64,000 nt of DNA from Amycolatopsis pittospori (GCF_013870525.1 NZ_JACBXD010000029.1:1-64000), one strand, 5' to 3'; counted from the stretch's first letter, positions 36,094 through 45,923 are shown. Translations and numbers: made by a program. Notes: generated by a model from the letters alone, not told the origin.

Positions 36094-36996
36094 ACTGGGC
36101 CGAACGGCCACTGGTGTTTCGCGCACCTCGGGCTTGGGCGCCTTCCCGCCCTTCTGGGGTGCCAGGGCGGCGGCGAGGACGGCCAGCATCCCCACACCTT
36201 CCAGCCAGGTCGGCCGGTGGTCGTAGGCGAGGGCGTCGACGACCACCGCGACCACGGGGTAGACGTAGGACAGCAGCGCCACCGTCGCTGTCGGCAGTTT
36301 GCCGATGCCGGCGTACATCAGGACGTACATCAGCGCGGTGTGCACCGTTCCCAGCAGTACCAGCCACAGCAGCCCTGAGGTGTCCGTAGGCAGCGGCGTG
36401 ACGAGCAGTGCGGGCGCGAGCACGATCGTGCCGGTCGCCAGCTGGACGGCCGCCAGGACGTGCGGGCGAAGGTGCTTCAGTTGCTTCGCGACGAAGGAGG
36501 CGCCGGCGTAGAGCGCGGCCGCGCCGAGGGCGAGCGCGATCCCTTCCAGCCGTACGGGTTTCCCGTCGGCGCCGTGTGCGGACAGCGAGATGAGCGTCAC
36601 GCCGCCGAACGCGATCAGCGCGCGGATCAACTGGCTCTTCGCCATCCTCTCGCCGAGGAACGCAGCGGCGAGACCGACCAGCATCAGCGGTTGCGTGTGG
36701 TAGACGACGGTGCTGACGGAGATCGACGACAGCGCGTACGAAGCGAACAGCAGCACCCAGTTCCCGACCAGGAACAGTCCGCCGAAGACGGCGAGCCCGA
36801 GGTCGCGGCGGCTGAGCGTCCAGGGGCGGAGCCAGCCTCGGGCGGCGCTCCACACCAGGAGCAGCAGGCCGCCGACGAGGCTCCGCGCGAACGCCACGGC
36901 GGGCGCGTCGGCGCCGCTTTCGAGGACGACGGCACCGATCGTGCCGGAGAGGGCCATCGCGGCCGTCCACTGCAGCAGGGGGTTGTTCTTGGTCAT
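36085..36996 (-). CDS. EamA/DMT family exporter
   Basis: Ten-helix drug/metabolite transporter (303 aa) with two EamA repeats (about 5-135 and 150-275), probably exporting an amino acid or metabolite. Start ATG 36996 has only weak AAAG upstream; the frame extends 11 residues further. The C-terminus KPEVRETPVAVRPSGS is polar and its last codon and stop lie inside a palindromic repeat. It is divergent from a GlxA-type regulator, so that regulator may control it. Confidence 0.9.
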   Translation of the reverse strand: MTKNNPLLQWTAAMALSGTIGAVVLESGADAPAVAFARSLVGGLLLLVWSAARGWLRPWTLSRRDLGLAVFGGLFLVGNWVLLFASYALSSISVSTVVYHTQPLMLVGLAAAFLGERMAKSQLIRALIAFGGVTLISLSAHGADGKPVRLEGIALALGAAALYAGASFVAKQLKHLRPHVLAAVQLATGTIVLAPALLVTPLPTDTSGLLWLVLLGTVHTALMYVLMYAGIGKLPTATVALLSYVYPVVAVVVDALAYDHRPTWLEGVGMLAVLAAALAPQKGGKAPKPEVRETPVAVRPSGS

Positions 36997-37033
36997 GGCG
37001 ACCACTTTCGCCCTCTCTTGCCCGCTCAACCAG

Positions 37034-37070
37034 TGTCAGAGATGACATCGACCGCAAAACTTGTGACACA
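37034..37070. promoter_or_regulatory. TGTCA/TGACA dyads between exporter and GlxA-type regulator
   Basis: TGTCA-GAGA-TGACA (37034-37047) and TGTG-A-CACA (37062-37070) lie in the 82-base divergent gap. They are good candidates for an operator of the adjacent AraC-type regulator. Confidence 0.45.
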
Positions 37071-37078
37071 CTCGCCGC

Positions 37079-38041
37079 ATGGATGTGAAGAAGGTCGCGG
37101 TGGTGCTCGCGGACCACGTCTCGCCGTTCGAACTCGGGGTCGCGTGCGAGGTCTTCGGCACCGACCGGAGTGCGGACGGCATCGAGGGCTGGGACTTCGC
37201 GGTCTGTTCGCCCGGCGGGGACGACGTCCTGAGCTGGTCGGGCTTCGGTCTCAAGGGACTGGAGAGCCTGGACTTCGCGGCGTCCGCCGACCTGCTGATC
37301 GTCCCGACCTGCGCACCGCGCAGCGCGAGCCCACCCGAGCCGGTGCTCGAAGTCCTTCGTGACGCGGCCGCCCGGGGTGCCTGGGTCGCGGGCTTCTGCG
37401 CTGGCGTCTTCTCGCTCGGCTACGCGGGGCTCCTCGACGGGCGCAACTGCACCGTGCACTGGGTTTACGAACAGGAGTTCCGGTCGCGCTTCCCGACGGC
37501 GAAAGTCGACCCGAAGGCGTTGTACGTCGACGACGGCGGCGTGCTCACCAGTGCGGGGACCGTCGCCGCCGTCGACCTGTGCCTGCATCTGGTGCGCGAA
37601 CTGCGCGGAGTGACCGCGGCCACCGCGCTGGCGAGGCGGATGGTCGCGGCGCCGCACCGGGTCGGCGGGCAGGCGCAGTTCGTGCAGGCACCGGTCCCCG
37701 AGACCGCCGCGTCGGACGACACCGTGCTGTCCGAAGCGCTCGAATGGATCGAGCGGCGACTGGATCAGCCGTTCACCGTCGCGGAATTGGCGCGCCGCAG
37801 CGGTTTGGGGGAGCGCACCTTCCTGCGCCGCTTCTCGGCGGCCACCGGTACGACCCCGCACCGATGGCTCACCGAACGCCGTCTCGATCGCGCGCAGGCC
37901 CTGCTCGAAGAAGGACGTCTGTCCATCGAGGACATCGCGGTCGCTTGCGGCTACGCGTCCGCGGCGGCGCTGCGGCACCAGTTCGGCAAGCTTCGCGGGA
38001 CCAGTCCGAGCGCCTACCGCAGGACGTTTTCCGTTGGCTAG
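37079..38041 (+). CDS. GlxA-type AraC regulator 1
   Basis: Two-domain regulator (320 aa): an N-terminal DJ-1/PfpI-like domain (about 1-190, with the nucleophile-elbow Cys in AGFCAGVFSLGYAG) and a C-terminal AraC HTH (about 215-315: WIERRLDQPFTVAELARRSGLG, TPHRWLTERRLDRAQALLEEG, IAVACGYASAAALRHQF). The first domain senses small molecules in family members. It is divergent from the exporter; its stop overlaps the convergent cupin gene on CTAG (38038-38041). Confidence 0.93.
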   Translation: MDVKKVAVVLADHVSPFELGVACEVFGTDRSADGIEGWDFAVCSPGGDDVLSWSGFGLKGLESLDFAASADLLIVPTCAPRSASPPEPVLEVLRDAAARGAWVAGFCAGVFSLGYAGLLDGRNCTVHWVYEQEFRSRFPTAKVDPKALYVDDGGVLTSAGTVAAVDLCLHLVRELRGVTAATALARRMVAAPHRVGGQAQFVQAPVPETAASDDTVLSEALEWIERRLDQPFTVAELARRSGLGERTFLRRFSAATGTTPHRWLTERRLDRAQALLEEGRLSIEDIAVACGYASAAALRHQFGKLRGTSPSAYRRTFSVG

Positions 38042-38433
38042 AAGGAGATTTCCTGTCCGACCGTGACCGTGACGTGGTCGGGGACCTCGTCGTGCCTGTC
38101 GCCGACCGACAGTGTCCCGGTCGGTTCGAACAGCAACAGCGACGCACCGTCCACTGAGGACGGTTTGTGATAAGTGCCGCGCGGTACGACGAACACCGAG
38201 CCGCGCGGCAGGGTGACGACGCGCTCGCCCGCCTCCTCGCGCAAGGCGATGTCCAACGTTCCGTCGAGGACCAGGAAGAACTCGTCGGTGTTCTCGTGGA
38301 CGTGCCAGACGTGCTCGCCCGCGACCTTGGCGAGACGTACGTCGTAATCGTTGACGTGGGCGACGATCCGCGGGCTCCAGATCTCGTCGAACCCGGCCAG
38401 CGCGGTGCTCAGATCGATCGGCTGCTTGCTCAT
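38038..38433 (-). CDS. Cupin domain protein
   Basis: Single-domain cupin of 131 aa. The metal-site motif HVHENTDEFFLVLDG (about 44-58) and PRGTYHKPSS are present, giving typical His/Glu/His ligands. It may be a small dioxygenase, isomerase or a storage/sensor protein; the reaction is unknown. It lies between two GlxA-type regulators and is divergent from the second, 53 bases apart. Confidence 0.85.
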   Translation of the reverse strand: MSKQPIDLSTALAGFDEIWSPRIVAHVNDYDVRLAKVAGEHVWHVHENTDEFFLVLDGTLDIALREEAGERVVTLPRGSVFVVPRGTYHKPSSVDGASLLLFEPTGTLSVGDRHDEVPDHVTVTVGQEISF

Positions 38434-38486
38434 GGATTCGATCCTGGCCGCTGGACCGTCCGGGGAGTGAGTGCTAGGAATCGCAT

Positions 38487-39452
38487 ATGTCGCATGATTT
38501 CTCGCACGAGGTCGCCGTCCTGGTCGACGAGGGGTCCAACCCGTTCGAAATGGGCGTCGCGACCGAGTTGTTCGGCCTGCGGCGGCCGGAGCTGGACCGG
38601 CCCTGGTACGGCCTCACGCTGTGCGCCGCCGCGCCGTCCGTGCGCATGCACCTGGGGATGTTCACCCTCACCGGGGTTTCCGGGCTCGAAGCCGTCGAGA
38701 ACGCCGACACGGTGATCGTGCCCAACCGGCCCGACCCGGAGGTTCCGGCGGCCGAGCCGGTGCTGGCCGCCATTCGCGCCGCGGCCGCGCGGGGAGCCCG
38801 CCTGGTGAGCTTCTGCACAGGCGCTTTCACGCTGGCTCAGGCCGGTGTTCTCGACGGGCGCCGCGCGACGACGCACTGGAAATGGGCCGAGCGGTTCCGG
38901 AGCCTGTTCCCCGAGGTGCTGATGGAGCCGGACGTCCTGTTCGTCGACGACGGCGACGTCCTGACCGCGGCGGGCAGCGCGGCCGCGCTCGACCTGGGCC
39001 TGCACCTGATCGCCCGCGACCACGGCGCCGAGATCGCCAACGCGGTGAGCCGCCGCCTGGTGTTCGCCGGGCACCGCGACGGCGGACAGCGGCAATTCGT
39101 CGAACGCCCCGTTCCGTCGGTGCCGGACACCTCTCTCGCGCCGGTGCTCGAATGGGCGCGTGAACGACTGGACCGGCCGCTCACCGTGGCCGACCTCGCC
39201 ACCCGGGCGGCGGCCAGCCAGGCGACGCTCCACCGTCGATTCCGCGCCGAACTGGGGACGACGCCGCTGGCGTGGCTCACCACCGAGCGGATCGCGCTGG
39301 CGTGCCGGCTGATCGAGCGCGGGGAGCAGCGCCTGGACCGGGTGGCGCGGGCGTCGGGTTTCGGTACCGCGGCGAACCTGCGTACCCAGCTTCGGCGGGC
39401 TACGGGCCTGACGCCTACGGCTTACCGGGCCCGCTTCAGCACCGCTTCGTAG
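38487..39452 (+). CDS. GlxA-type AraC regulator 2
   Basis: Second regulator of the same architecture (321 aa): DJ-1/PfpI-like N-terminal domain with Cys in SFCTGAFTLAQAG and AraC HTH at the C-terminus (ERLDRPLTVADLATRAAASQ, TPLAWLTTERIALACRLIERG). It shares much sequence with the regulator at 37079, so they are paralogues. Divergent from the cupin gene, which is its most likely target. A long palindrome follows its stop. Confidence 0.92.
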   Translation: MSHDFSHEVAVLVDEGSNPFEMGVATELFGLRRPELDRPWYGLTLCAAAPSVRMHLGMFTLTGVSGLEAVENADTVIVPNRPDPEVPAAEPVLAAIRAAAARGARLVSFCTGAFTLAQAGVLDGRRATTHWKWAERFRSLFPEVLMEPDVLFVDDGDVLTAAGSAAALDLGLHLIARDHGAEIANAVSRRLVFAGHRDGGQRQFVERPVPSVPDTSLAPVLEWARERLDRPLTVADLATRAAASQATLHRRFRAELGTTPLAWLTTERIALACRLIERGEQRLDRVARASGFGTAANLRTQLRRATGLTPTAYRARFSTAS

Positions 39453-39463
39453 CCGCCGCCGGA

Positions 39464-39518
39464 TGCTATGAACGGCCCGTTACTTGCAAAATTTGCCAGT
39501 AACGGGCCGTTCATAGCA
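39464..39518. terminator. Bidirectional terminator between GlxA-2 and trpD
   Basis: Perfect 21-base arms (39464-39484, 39498-39518; core GAACGGCCCGTTACT) with an inner GCAAA/TTTGC stem in the 13-base loop. It lies between two convergent genes. No second copy occurs in the window. Confidence 0.85.
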
Positions 39519-39541
39519 CGTCGGAGAGCGCACGCGAGGGG

Positions 39542-40573
39542 CTACGCGAAGGCGATCCACCGGTTCAGCAGGTCGGCGGCGGCGCCCGAGTCGACAGCGG
39601 AGGCCGCCCGCGCCAGACCGGCCGCGAGGTCTTCTTCCAGCGATCCCGAGAAGCCGGTGAAAGCGGCCAGCGCGGCCGCCGAGTTGAGCAGTACCGCGTC
39701 CCGGACCGGACCGGTCTTCCCAGCCATCATCTGCCGGAACACCTCGGCGTTGTGCGCCGCGTCGCCACCGCGAAGGTCCTCCGCGGTCGCTCGCGGGACA
39801 CCCACCGACAAGGGATCGAAGCTGCGCTCGGTGATCTCGCCGCCGGAGACCACCCAGACCGAACTGGTCGTCGTGGTGGTGATCTCGTCGAGCCCGTCGT
39901 CGCCGCGGACCAGCAGCACGGTCATGCCGCGTCGCGCGAAGACCTCGGCGAGGACGCGGGTCTTGTCCTCGTAGGCGCAGCCGATCAGGGAACTGCGCGG
40001 CTGCGCGGGGTTGGTCAGCGGGCCGAGCAGGTTGAACGTCGTCGGCACGCCGAGTTCACCGCGGGTCGGGCCGGCGTGGCGCAGGGCGGGGTGGAACTTC
40101 GGCGCGAAGCAGAAGCCGATCCCCAGCTCGTTCACGCTGCGCTGGACCGTCTCGGGCGGCAGGTCGATGGTGACGCCCAGTTCCTCCAGCACGTCGGCCG
40201 CGCCGGACTTCGACGACGCGCTCCGGTTGCCGTGCTTGGCCACCGGGGCGCCGGCCGCGGCCGTCACCACCGTGGCCATGGTGGAGATGTTGACCGAGTT
40301 GGACCGGTCGCCGCCGGTGCCGACGATGTCGACCGACGGCCTGTCGATCGTCACGCGTTTGGCGTGCGCCAGCATGGCGTCGGCCATCCCGGAGATCTCC
40401 GCCGGTGTCTCGCCCTTCGCTCGCAGCGCGACGGCGAATCCGGCGATCTGGGAGGGCGTCGCCGCCCCGCTCATGATCTGGTCCATCGCCCACGCGGTGT
40501 CCTCGGCGGACAGGTCCGCGCGCGCGATGAGCTGGTTGAGCAGGGACGGCCAGGTCTTAGTGGCCGCGCTCAT
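39542..40573 (-). CDS. trpD: Anthranilate phosphoribosyltransferase
   Basis: Second step of tryptophan synthesis: anthranilate plus PRPP to phosphoribosyl anthranilate. The 343-aa protein has the PRPP loop VGTGGDRSNSVNIST, KHGNRSASSKSGAAD and MAHPALRHAGPTRGELG-like anthranilate region (FHPALRHAGPTRGELG). ATG 40573. The other trp genes are not in the window, as in mycobacteria where trpD stands alone near the ctaE-qcr genes. It is 4 bases after the pseudo-receiver stop, so both are on one transcript. Confidence 0.96.
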   Translation of the reverse strand: MSAATKTWPSLLNQLIARADLSAEDTAWAMDQIMSGAATPSQIAGFAVALRAKGETPAEISGMADAMLAHAKRVTIDRPSVDIVGTGGDRSNSVNISTMATVVTAAAGAPVAKHGNRSASSKSGAADVLEELGVTIDLPPETVQRSVNELGIGFCFAPKFHPALRHAGPTRGELGVPTTFNLLGPLTNPAQPRSSLIGCAYEDKTRVLAEVFARRGMTVLLVRGDDGLDEITTTTTSSVWVVSGGEITERSFDPLSVGVPRATAEDLRGGDAAHNAEVFRQMMAGKTGPVRDAVLLNSAAALAAFTGFSGSLEEDLAAGLARAASAVDSGAAADLLNRWIAFA

Positions 40574-40577
40574 CGGC

Positions 40578-40988
40578 TCAGCCGTGCACGACCGGCACCC
40601 GGCGGGCGCGCAGCACGTCGGCGACCGTCTCGGCGGCGGTCAGCGGGTCGAGCGGGTGGACCAGCACCGCGTCGGCCTGCGACCAGGTCGCCAGCCAGCG
40701 ATCGTCCTTGCGCCGCACCGACACCACGATCGGCGGGCAATCCTCGATCTCGTTCTTCAGCTGGCGGGTCAGCCCGATGCCGCCGGTCGGCTGCGCCTCA
40801 CCGTCCAGGATGGCCAGGTCCACATTGGCCGCGTCCATCTCGGAGAGCACCTCGGAGATGCCGGACGCCTCGGTGTAGTCCACCCGGCCGAGGTCGGCGG
40901 CGGGCCTGCGGCCGACGGCGTTGATGATCGCCTCGCGCACCTCCGCCTTGTGGCTGAACACCAGGATCCGCATCGCCTGCTCGCCCAT
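40578..40988 (-). CDS. Response-regulator-like (pseudo-receiver) protein
   Basis: A single-domain CheY-like protein of 136 aa starting MGEQAMRILVFSHKAE. The phospho-acceptor position Asp62 (AILDGE) is kept, but the acidic pair after strand 1 (usually DD) reads SH and the C-terminal Lys is not at the expected KP; VHPLDP is seen instead. This argues against ordinary phosphorylation. GGAGG 7 bases upstream supports ATG 40988. It precedes trpD by 4 bases and probably shares its transcript; no kinase is nearby. Confidence 0.8.
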   Translation of the reverse strand: MGEQAMRILVFSHKAEVREAIINAVGRRPAADLGRVDYTEASGISEVLSEMDAANVDLAILDGEAQPTGGIGLTRQLKNEIEDCPPIVVSVRRKDDRWLATWSQADAVLVHPLDPLTAAETVADVLRARRVPVVHG

Positions 40989-41030
40989 GAGCGCGCCTCC
41001 GCCTCGTCTAGTCATGTCGACCCCGCGATG

Positions 41031-41465
41031 TTATCCGCCATGACCGACATCACGTGTACCGGTCGGAGGCTGGAGCGCGTCCCAGCCCAGCGAATCCCCG
41101 CCGAGCCGCTGCGCCAGCCCCGCCATCCGCGACCTTTCCTGCGCGCAGTGCAGCGCGTCGAGGATCTGGACGCGCAGCGCGTGCGCCAGCGTGAAGCCGC
41201 CGTCCGGTCCCTGTTCCCGCAGCTCCCAGCCGTCCTGGGCGAGAATCGCTGTCGCCTCCGCCACCTTTTCGGGCGGAAGTTTCAAGTGGTGCCGCAGGAT
41301 CGCCGGCGCTTCGGCGACCCAAGCGGGTGATCTCGCCAGCACCGACGAGTCCGCCTCGGCCGGGTCGAACGCCTCCGCGATGATCTCCACGCCGGGCGTG
41401 TCGGCGCCGAGACCGGGGGCTTTGGTCTTTCCGACCAGGTCACGCAGCCGATCTAGTAAACCCAT
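41031..41465 (-). CDS. Hypothetical protein
   Basis: A 144-aa protein starting MGLLDRLRDLVGKTKAPGLG. The middle (AWVAEAPAILRHHLKLPPEKVAEATAIL, then DGWELREQGPDGG) resembles a small alpha/beta domain, but no family is recognised. It lies in a minus-strand run with the pseudo-receiver and trpD (42 bases from the former), divergent from ctaE. Confidence 0.75.
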   Translation of the reverse strand: MGLLDRLRDLVGKTKAPGLGADTPGVEIIAEAFDPAEADSSVLARSPAWVAEAPAILRHHLKLPPEKVAEATAILAQDGWELREQGPDGGFTLAHALRVQILDALHCAQERSRMAGLAQRLGGDSLGWDALQPPTGTRDVGHGG

Positions 41466-41559
41466 GAGTAGCCCGGTTCCCTCTTTCGTTCAGATGTGAC
41501 CCGACACGCACGCGACCCGCCGGGACCCACCCGGCGGGCCTCCCGCGTGAGAGGACATA

Positions 41560-42183
41560 ATGCGACGCGTGACAACGGCAGCTCCCACCATCAGCCAGCG
41601 GGTCCACTCGCTGAACCGGCCGAACATGGTCAGTGTCGGCACCATCGTGTGGCTGTCCAGCGAACTGATGTTCTTCGCCGGACTGTTCGCCATGTTCTTC
41701 ACCGTGAAGGCGCAGAACGCGACCGGCCAGTGGCCGCCGCCCCTGCACGGTGAGCCCTTCCACCTGAACATCGCGCTGGCGATCCCGTTCACCGTGATCC
41801 TCGTGGCGTCGTCGTTCACCTGTCAGTTCGGCGTGTTCGCCGCTGAAAAGGGTGACGTGTTCGGCCTCCGCCGCTGGTACATCATCACGTTGATCATGGG
41901 CGCGATCTTCGTCGGTGGCCAGGGCTACGAGTACCTGCACCTGATCGACGAGGGCATGACCATCCCGTCCGGCCCGTACGGAACGGTCTTCTACCTCGCG
42001 ACCGGGTTCCACGGCCTGCACGTCATCGGCGGGCTCATCGCGTTCGTGTACCTGCTCATCCGCACCAAGCTGAGCAAGTTCACCCCGGCCCAGGCCACCT
42101 CGGCGATCGTCGTGTCCTACTACTGGCACTTCGTCGACATCGTGTGGGTGGGCCTGTTCGCGGTGATCTACATCCTTCCGTGA
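41560..42183 (+). CDS. ctaE: Cytochrome c oxidase subunit III
   Basis: Integral membrane subunit III of aa3 oxidase; 207 aa, five or so helices, starting [21 protein letters not shown]. Conserved residues such as the [16 protein letters not shown] helix and HGLHVIGG are visible. ATG 41560 follows GAGAGG at 6 bases. It is 55 bases upstream of qcrC and co-directional, so ctaE-qcrCAB is likely one transcript; this order is characteristic of actinobacteria. Confidence 0.95.
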   Translation: MRRVTTAAPTISQRVHSLNRPNMVSVGTIVWLSSELMFFAGLFAMFFTVKAQNATGQWPPPLHGEPFHLNIALAIPFTVILVASSFTCQFGVFAAEKGDVFGLRRWYIITLIMGAIFVGGQGYEYLHLIDEGMTIPSGPYGTVFYLATGFHGLHVIGGLIAFVYLLIRTKLSKFTPAQATSAIVVSYYWHFVDIVWVGLFAVIYILP

Positions 42184-42238
42184 TCGAAGCCGCCACCACG
42201 ACCTATCGGCCTGAACTGACAGCAAGGGTTGCCGCAAG

Positions 42239-43057
42239 ATGACCTCCAGCAAGGACAACACGGAGCGCCGCTTCCGTAAGCGGTCGAAGGCACGCAGGCG
42301 GTTCGCCGGCGCGCTGGCGCTCGGGATCGCGCTGCTGAGCGTGGGCGGGTTGTACGCCGTTTTCGCCCCGGAGCCGCAGACCGCGCAGGCGCAGGGCGAG
42401 TCCGCCCTCCTGCGCGAGGGCGAGAAGCTCTACAACAACACGTGCATCGAATGTCACGGGCCGAAGCTCGAAGGCGTCACCGACCGTGGCCCGAGCCTCG
42501 TCGGCATCGGCGACGCGGCCGTGTACTTCCAGACCTCGACCGGCCGCATGCCCGCCGTGCGCCAGGAGGCCCAGGCGCAGCGGAAGCCGCCGAAGCTGAG
42601 CGAGGCCGAGATCAACGCGCTGAGCGCCTACATCCAGGCGAACGGCGGCGGCGTCCAGCGTCCCGAGGAGAAGGGCGACGCGCTGCGCGGCAAGGACGTC
42701 GCGCGCGGCAGCGAGCTCTTCCGCCTCAACTGCGCCTCCTGCCACGGCTTCACCGGCCGCGGCGGCGCGCTCTCGTCGGGCAAGTTCGCCCCGAACCTGG
42801 ACCCGGCCACGGAAGAGCAGATCTACACCGCGATGCTCTCCGGGCCGCAGAACATGCCCAAATTCTCCGAACGGCAGCTGTCGCCCGAAGAGAAGAAGGA
42901 CATCATCGCGTTCGTGAAGTCCGTGAGTCACGGGAACAACTCACCCGGCGGTAACTCGCTCGGCGGTATTGGCCCGGCCTCGGAGGGCGCGATCGCGTGG
43001 ATCGTCGGGATCGCCGCGCTGATCGGCGTGACGTTGTGGATTGGATCGAAGGCATGA
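42239..43057 (+). CDS. qcrC: Cytochrome bc1 diheme cytochrome c subunit
   Basis: Takes electrons from the Rieske protein to the oxidase without free cytochrome c. The 272-aa protein has an N-terminal membrane anchor (about 22-42), two CxxCH haem c sites (C69-I-E-C-H73 and CASCH), and a C-terminal helix. Both axial methionine regions ([15 protein letters not shown]) are visible. Its stop overlaps the qcrA start as ATGA. Confidence 0.96.
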   Translation: MTSSKDNTERRFRKRSKARRRFAGALALGIALLSVGGLYAVFAPEPQTAQAQGESALLREGEKLYNNTCIECHGPKLEGVTDRGPSLVGIGDAAVYFQTSTGRMPAVRQEAQAQRKPPKLSEAEINALSAYIQANGGGVQRPEEKGDALRGKDVARGSELFRLNCASCHGFTGRGGALSSGKFAPNLDPATEEQIYTAMLSGPQNMPKFSERQLSPEEKKDIIAFVKSVSHGNNSPGGNSLGGIGPASEGAIAWIVGIAALIGVTLWIGSKA

Positions 43058-44187
43058 GCGCCGAAGGGCCGAAGCCGCCGACAGAGGCGGAGTTGGCGGA
43101 TATGGATCGCGACCAGCTGGTGAAGCTGGGTACCGCGCTCGACGGTGTCGAGATCGTGGAGTACCCGAAGCCCTGGCCGGTCGAAGGGACGCGGGCGGAG
43201 AAGCGCGCCGAGCGCACCGTCGCCCTCTGGTTCGTGCTGGCCGCGCTGTCCGGTCTCGCGTTCGTCGTGCTCGTCGCGTGGCCGCACTGGTTCGAGTACA
43301 AGGAGCCGGGCACCGAGGGTTACACCAAGTACACGCTGTACACGCCGCTGCTCGGGGTCACGCTCGGTCTCGCCGTGCTCAGCCTCGGTATCGGCGTGAT
43401 CATCTACACCAAGAAGTTCATCCCGGCCGAGGTTTCGGTCCAGGAGCGCGGCGACGGCGGGTCGAAAGAGGTCGACAAGGCCACCATCCTCGCCCAGCTG
43501 GCCCACTCGGGCAGCCACAGCACCATCGCGCGCCGTTCGCTGATCAAGCGATCCGCCGGTGCCGGCGCCGGTGTGCTCGGGCTCGCCGTGGCGGCCCTGC
43601 CCGTGGCGTCCTTCATCAAGGACCCCTGGAAGGACACCGAAGGCCGCGACTCGCTGTGGCACTCGGGCTGGAAGAAGAACTTCCCGGACGAGGTCGTCTA
43701 CCTGCGCCGCAACACCGGCCGCCCGCACGAGGTCTCCCTGGTCAAGGCCGAGGACCTCGACGCCGGCGCCATGGAGACGGTGTTCCCGTTCCGCGAGAGT
43801 GAGCGCGAGGACGAGCACGCCCTGTCCGCCGCCTTCAAGCGGGTCGACAACCCGGTCATGCTGATCCGCCTCCGCCCCACCGACGCCGCCAAGGTCGTCA
43901 AGCGGGCGAACCAGGAGGATTACAACTTCGGCGACTACTACGCGTACACGAAGATCTGCAGCCACGTCGGCTGCCCGACCTCCCTGTACGAGCAGCGGAC
44001 CAACCGGATCCTCTGCCCCTGTCACCAGTCGCAGTTCGACGCGCTCCACTACGCCAAGCCGATTTTCGGTCCGGCGACGCGGCCGTTGGCCCAGCTTCCG
44101 ATTACAGTGGACAAAGAGGGCTTCCTGATCGCGCGCGGAGACTTCAACGAGGCCGTCGGACCGGCCTTTTGGGAGCGTAAGTCATGA
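43054..44187 (+). CDS. qcrA: Rieske iron-sulfur subunit of cytochrome bc1
   Basis: Holds the 2Fe-2S cluster that accepts electrons from menaquinol. The 377-aa protein has an extra-long N-terminal region with three helices (about 60-135 and near 175-195), typical of actinobacterial QcrA, then the Rieske domain with CSHVGC and CPCHQSQFD ligand loops. The twin Arg-like [14 protein letters not shown] segment before the third helix fits Tat-dependent insertion. ATG 43054 and the stop both overlap neighbours by ATGA. Confidence 0.96.
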   Translation: MSAEGPKPPTEAELADMDRDQLVKLGTALDGVEIVEYPKPWPVEGTRAEKRAERTVALWFVLAALSGLAFVVLVAWPHWFEYKEPGTEGYTKYTLYTPLLGVTLGLAVLSLGIGVIIYTKKFIPAEVSVQERGDGGSKEVDKATILAQLAHSGSHSTIARRSLIKRSAGAGAGVLGLAVAALPVASFIKDPWKDTEGRDSLWHSGWKKNFPDEVVYLRRNTGRPHEVSLVKAEDLDAGAMETVFPFRESEREDEHALSAAFKRVDNPVMLIRLRPTDAAKVVKRANQEDYNFGDYYAYTKICSHVGCPTSLYEQRTNRILCPCHQSQFDALHYAKPIFGPATRPLAQLPITVDKEGFLIARGDFNEAVGPAFWERKS

Positions 44188-45851
44188 GTTCACTCACCAC
44201 CCCGACAAAGGGGACGAACCCGGTCGAGAAGGCCGCCGGTGCGGGTGCCAAGTGGGCCGACGACCGGTATCACCTCGCCAAGGGCATGCGGCACCAGATC
44301 AACAAGGTGTTCCCGACCCACTGGTCGTTCCTGCTGGGCGAGATCGCGCTCTACAGCTTCATCATCCTGTTGCTGTCGGGCGTGTACCTCACGCTGTTCT
44401 TCGACCCCTCCATGGAGGAGGTCGTCTACAACGGCAGCTTCACCGGTCTGCAGGGCGTCGAGATGTCGCGGGCCTTCGCGACCACGCTGGACATCTCGTT
44501 CGACGTCCGCGGCGGTCTGTTCGTCCGCCAGCTGCACCACTGGGCCGCACTGATCTTCGTCGCCTCGATGATGGTGCACATGTTCCGGATCTTCTTCACC
44601 GGCGCCTTCCGGCGCCCGCGTGAGGCGAACTGGGTCATCGGTGCGCTGCTGCTGGTCCTGGGCATGTTCGAAGGCTTCTTCGGCTACTCGCTCCCGGACG
44701 ACCTGCTCTCCGGTACCGGTATCCGCGCGACCCTTTCGGGCATCGTGCTCTCGGTGCCGGTCATGGGCACCTGGATCCACTGGGCGCTGTTCGGCGGGGA
44801 GTTCCCCGGCAACGAGATCATCCCGCGCCTGTACACGATCCACATCCTGCTGCTGCCGGGCATCATGCTCGCCCTCGTGGGCGCGCACCTCGCGCTGGTC
44901 TGGTACCAGAAGCACACGCAGTTCCCGGGCGTGCGCCGCAAGGAGACCAACGTCGTCGGCGTCCGGATCATGCCGGTCTTCGCGCTCAAGGGCGGCGCGT
45001 TCTTCGCGCTGGTCACCGGCGTCATCGCGCTGATGTCGGGGCTCTTCCAGATCAACCCGATCTGGAACATCGGCCCGTACAACGCGGCGCAGGTCTCGGC
45101 GGGTTCACAGCCCGACTGGTACATGGCCTGGGCCGACGGCATGCTGCGGATCTGGCCGGCCTGGGAGCTCTATCTCGGGAACTACACGGTCCCCGCGGTG
45201 TTCTTCCCCGGTGCGGTCGGGATGCCACTGCTGATCGGGTTGCTGGTGATGTACCCCTGGATCGAGCGAAAGCTGTCCAAGGACACGGCGCACCACAACC
45301 TGCTGCAGCGTCCGCGCGACGTCCCGGTCCGGACTTCGCTCGGCATCATGGCCCTGACGTTCTTCGCGGTCATCATGCTGTCGGGCTTCAACGACATCAT
45401 CGCGTTCGCCTTCGACATCTCGCTGAACGCGACGACGTGGGCGGGCCGGATCGGTGTGCTGCTGCTGCCGCCGATCGCGTACTACATCACCTACCGGATC
45501 TGCCTGGGTCTCCAGCGGGCCGACCGCGAGGTGCTGGAGCACGGTGTCGAAACCGGCATCATCAAGCGCCTGCCGCACGGTGAGTTCATCGAGATCCACC
45601 AGCCGCTCGGCCCGGTGGACGACCACGGTCACCCGCTGCCGCTCGAGTACCAGGGCGCGTCGGTCCCGAAGAAGATGAACAAGCTCGGTTCGGCCGGTCA
45701 CGCCGTCGCGGGTTCGACCTGGTCCCCGGACCCGGTCGAGGAGACGATCGCGCTGGAGCGCGCCCGGTCCAACGGGCACGGCAACGGCAAGGTCGACGAC
45801 ATCGGCGGCGAGCCCTCGCAGGAGCGCAAGGAGATCACCTCCGGGCACTAG
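44184..45851 (+). CDS. qcrB: Cytochrome b subunit of cytochrome bc1
   Basis: Quinone-oxidising di-haem b membrane protein; 555 aa. It has the eight-helix core (about 50-420, with [24 protein letters not shown] and the [11 protein letters not shown] Qo loop), and an extended hydrophilic C-terminus that actinobacterial QcrB proteins carry. ATG 44184 overlaps qcrA stop. It is the target of the drug Q203/telacebec in mycobacteria. A GTGAAGGCC-family palindrome follows 12 bases after the stop. Confidence 0.97.
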   Translation: MSSLTTPTKGTNPVEKAAGAGAKWADDRYHLAKGMRHQINKVFPTHWSFLLGEIALYSFIILLLSGVYLTLFFDPSMEEVVYNGSFTGLQGVEMSRAFATTLDISFDVRGGLFVRQLHHWAALIFVASMMVHMFRIFFTGAFRRPREANWVIGALLLVLGMFEGFFGYSLPDDLLSGTGIRATLSGIVLSVPVMGTWIHWALFGGEFPGNEIIPRLYTIHILLLPGIMLALVGAHLALVWYQKHTQFPGVRRKETNVVGVRIMPVFALKGGAFFALVTGVIALMSGLFQINPIWNIGPYNAAQVSAGSQPDWYMAWADGMLRIWPAWELYLGNYTVPAVFFPGAVGMPLLIGLLVMYPWIERKLSKDTAHHNLLQRPRDVPVRTSLGIMALTFFAVIMLSGFNDIIAFAFDISLNATTWAGRIGVLLLPPIAYYITYRICLGLQRADREVLEHGVETGIIKRLPHGEFIEIHQPLGPVDDHGHPLPLEYQGASVPKKMNKLGSAGHAVAGSTWSPDPVEETIALERARSNGHGNGKVDDIGGEPSQERKEITSGH

Positions 45852-45863
45852 CTCGTCAGAAGT

Positions 45864-45914
45864 ACGTGAAGGCCCCCTTGCTTGCGCTAGACGCGAGCAA
45901 GGGGGCCTTCACGT
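45864..45914. terminator. qcrB: GTGAAGGCC-family palindrome after qcrB
   Basis: Perfect 19-base arms (45864-45882, 45896-45914, core GTGAAGGCCCCCTTGCT) with a 13-base loop. Located between convergent qcrB and the Lrp-type gene, 12 and 9 bases away. Confidence 0.85.
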
Positions 45915-45923
45915 GCTTCCAGG

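Noticed and set aside
35900-37978. 692-codon minus-strand frame across the exporter and GlxA-1 genes
   Set aside because: It covers two genes in other frames and the palindrome; composition is non-biological.
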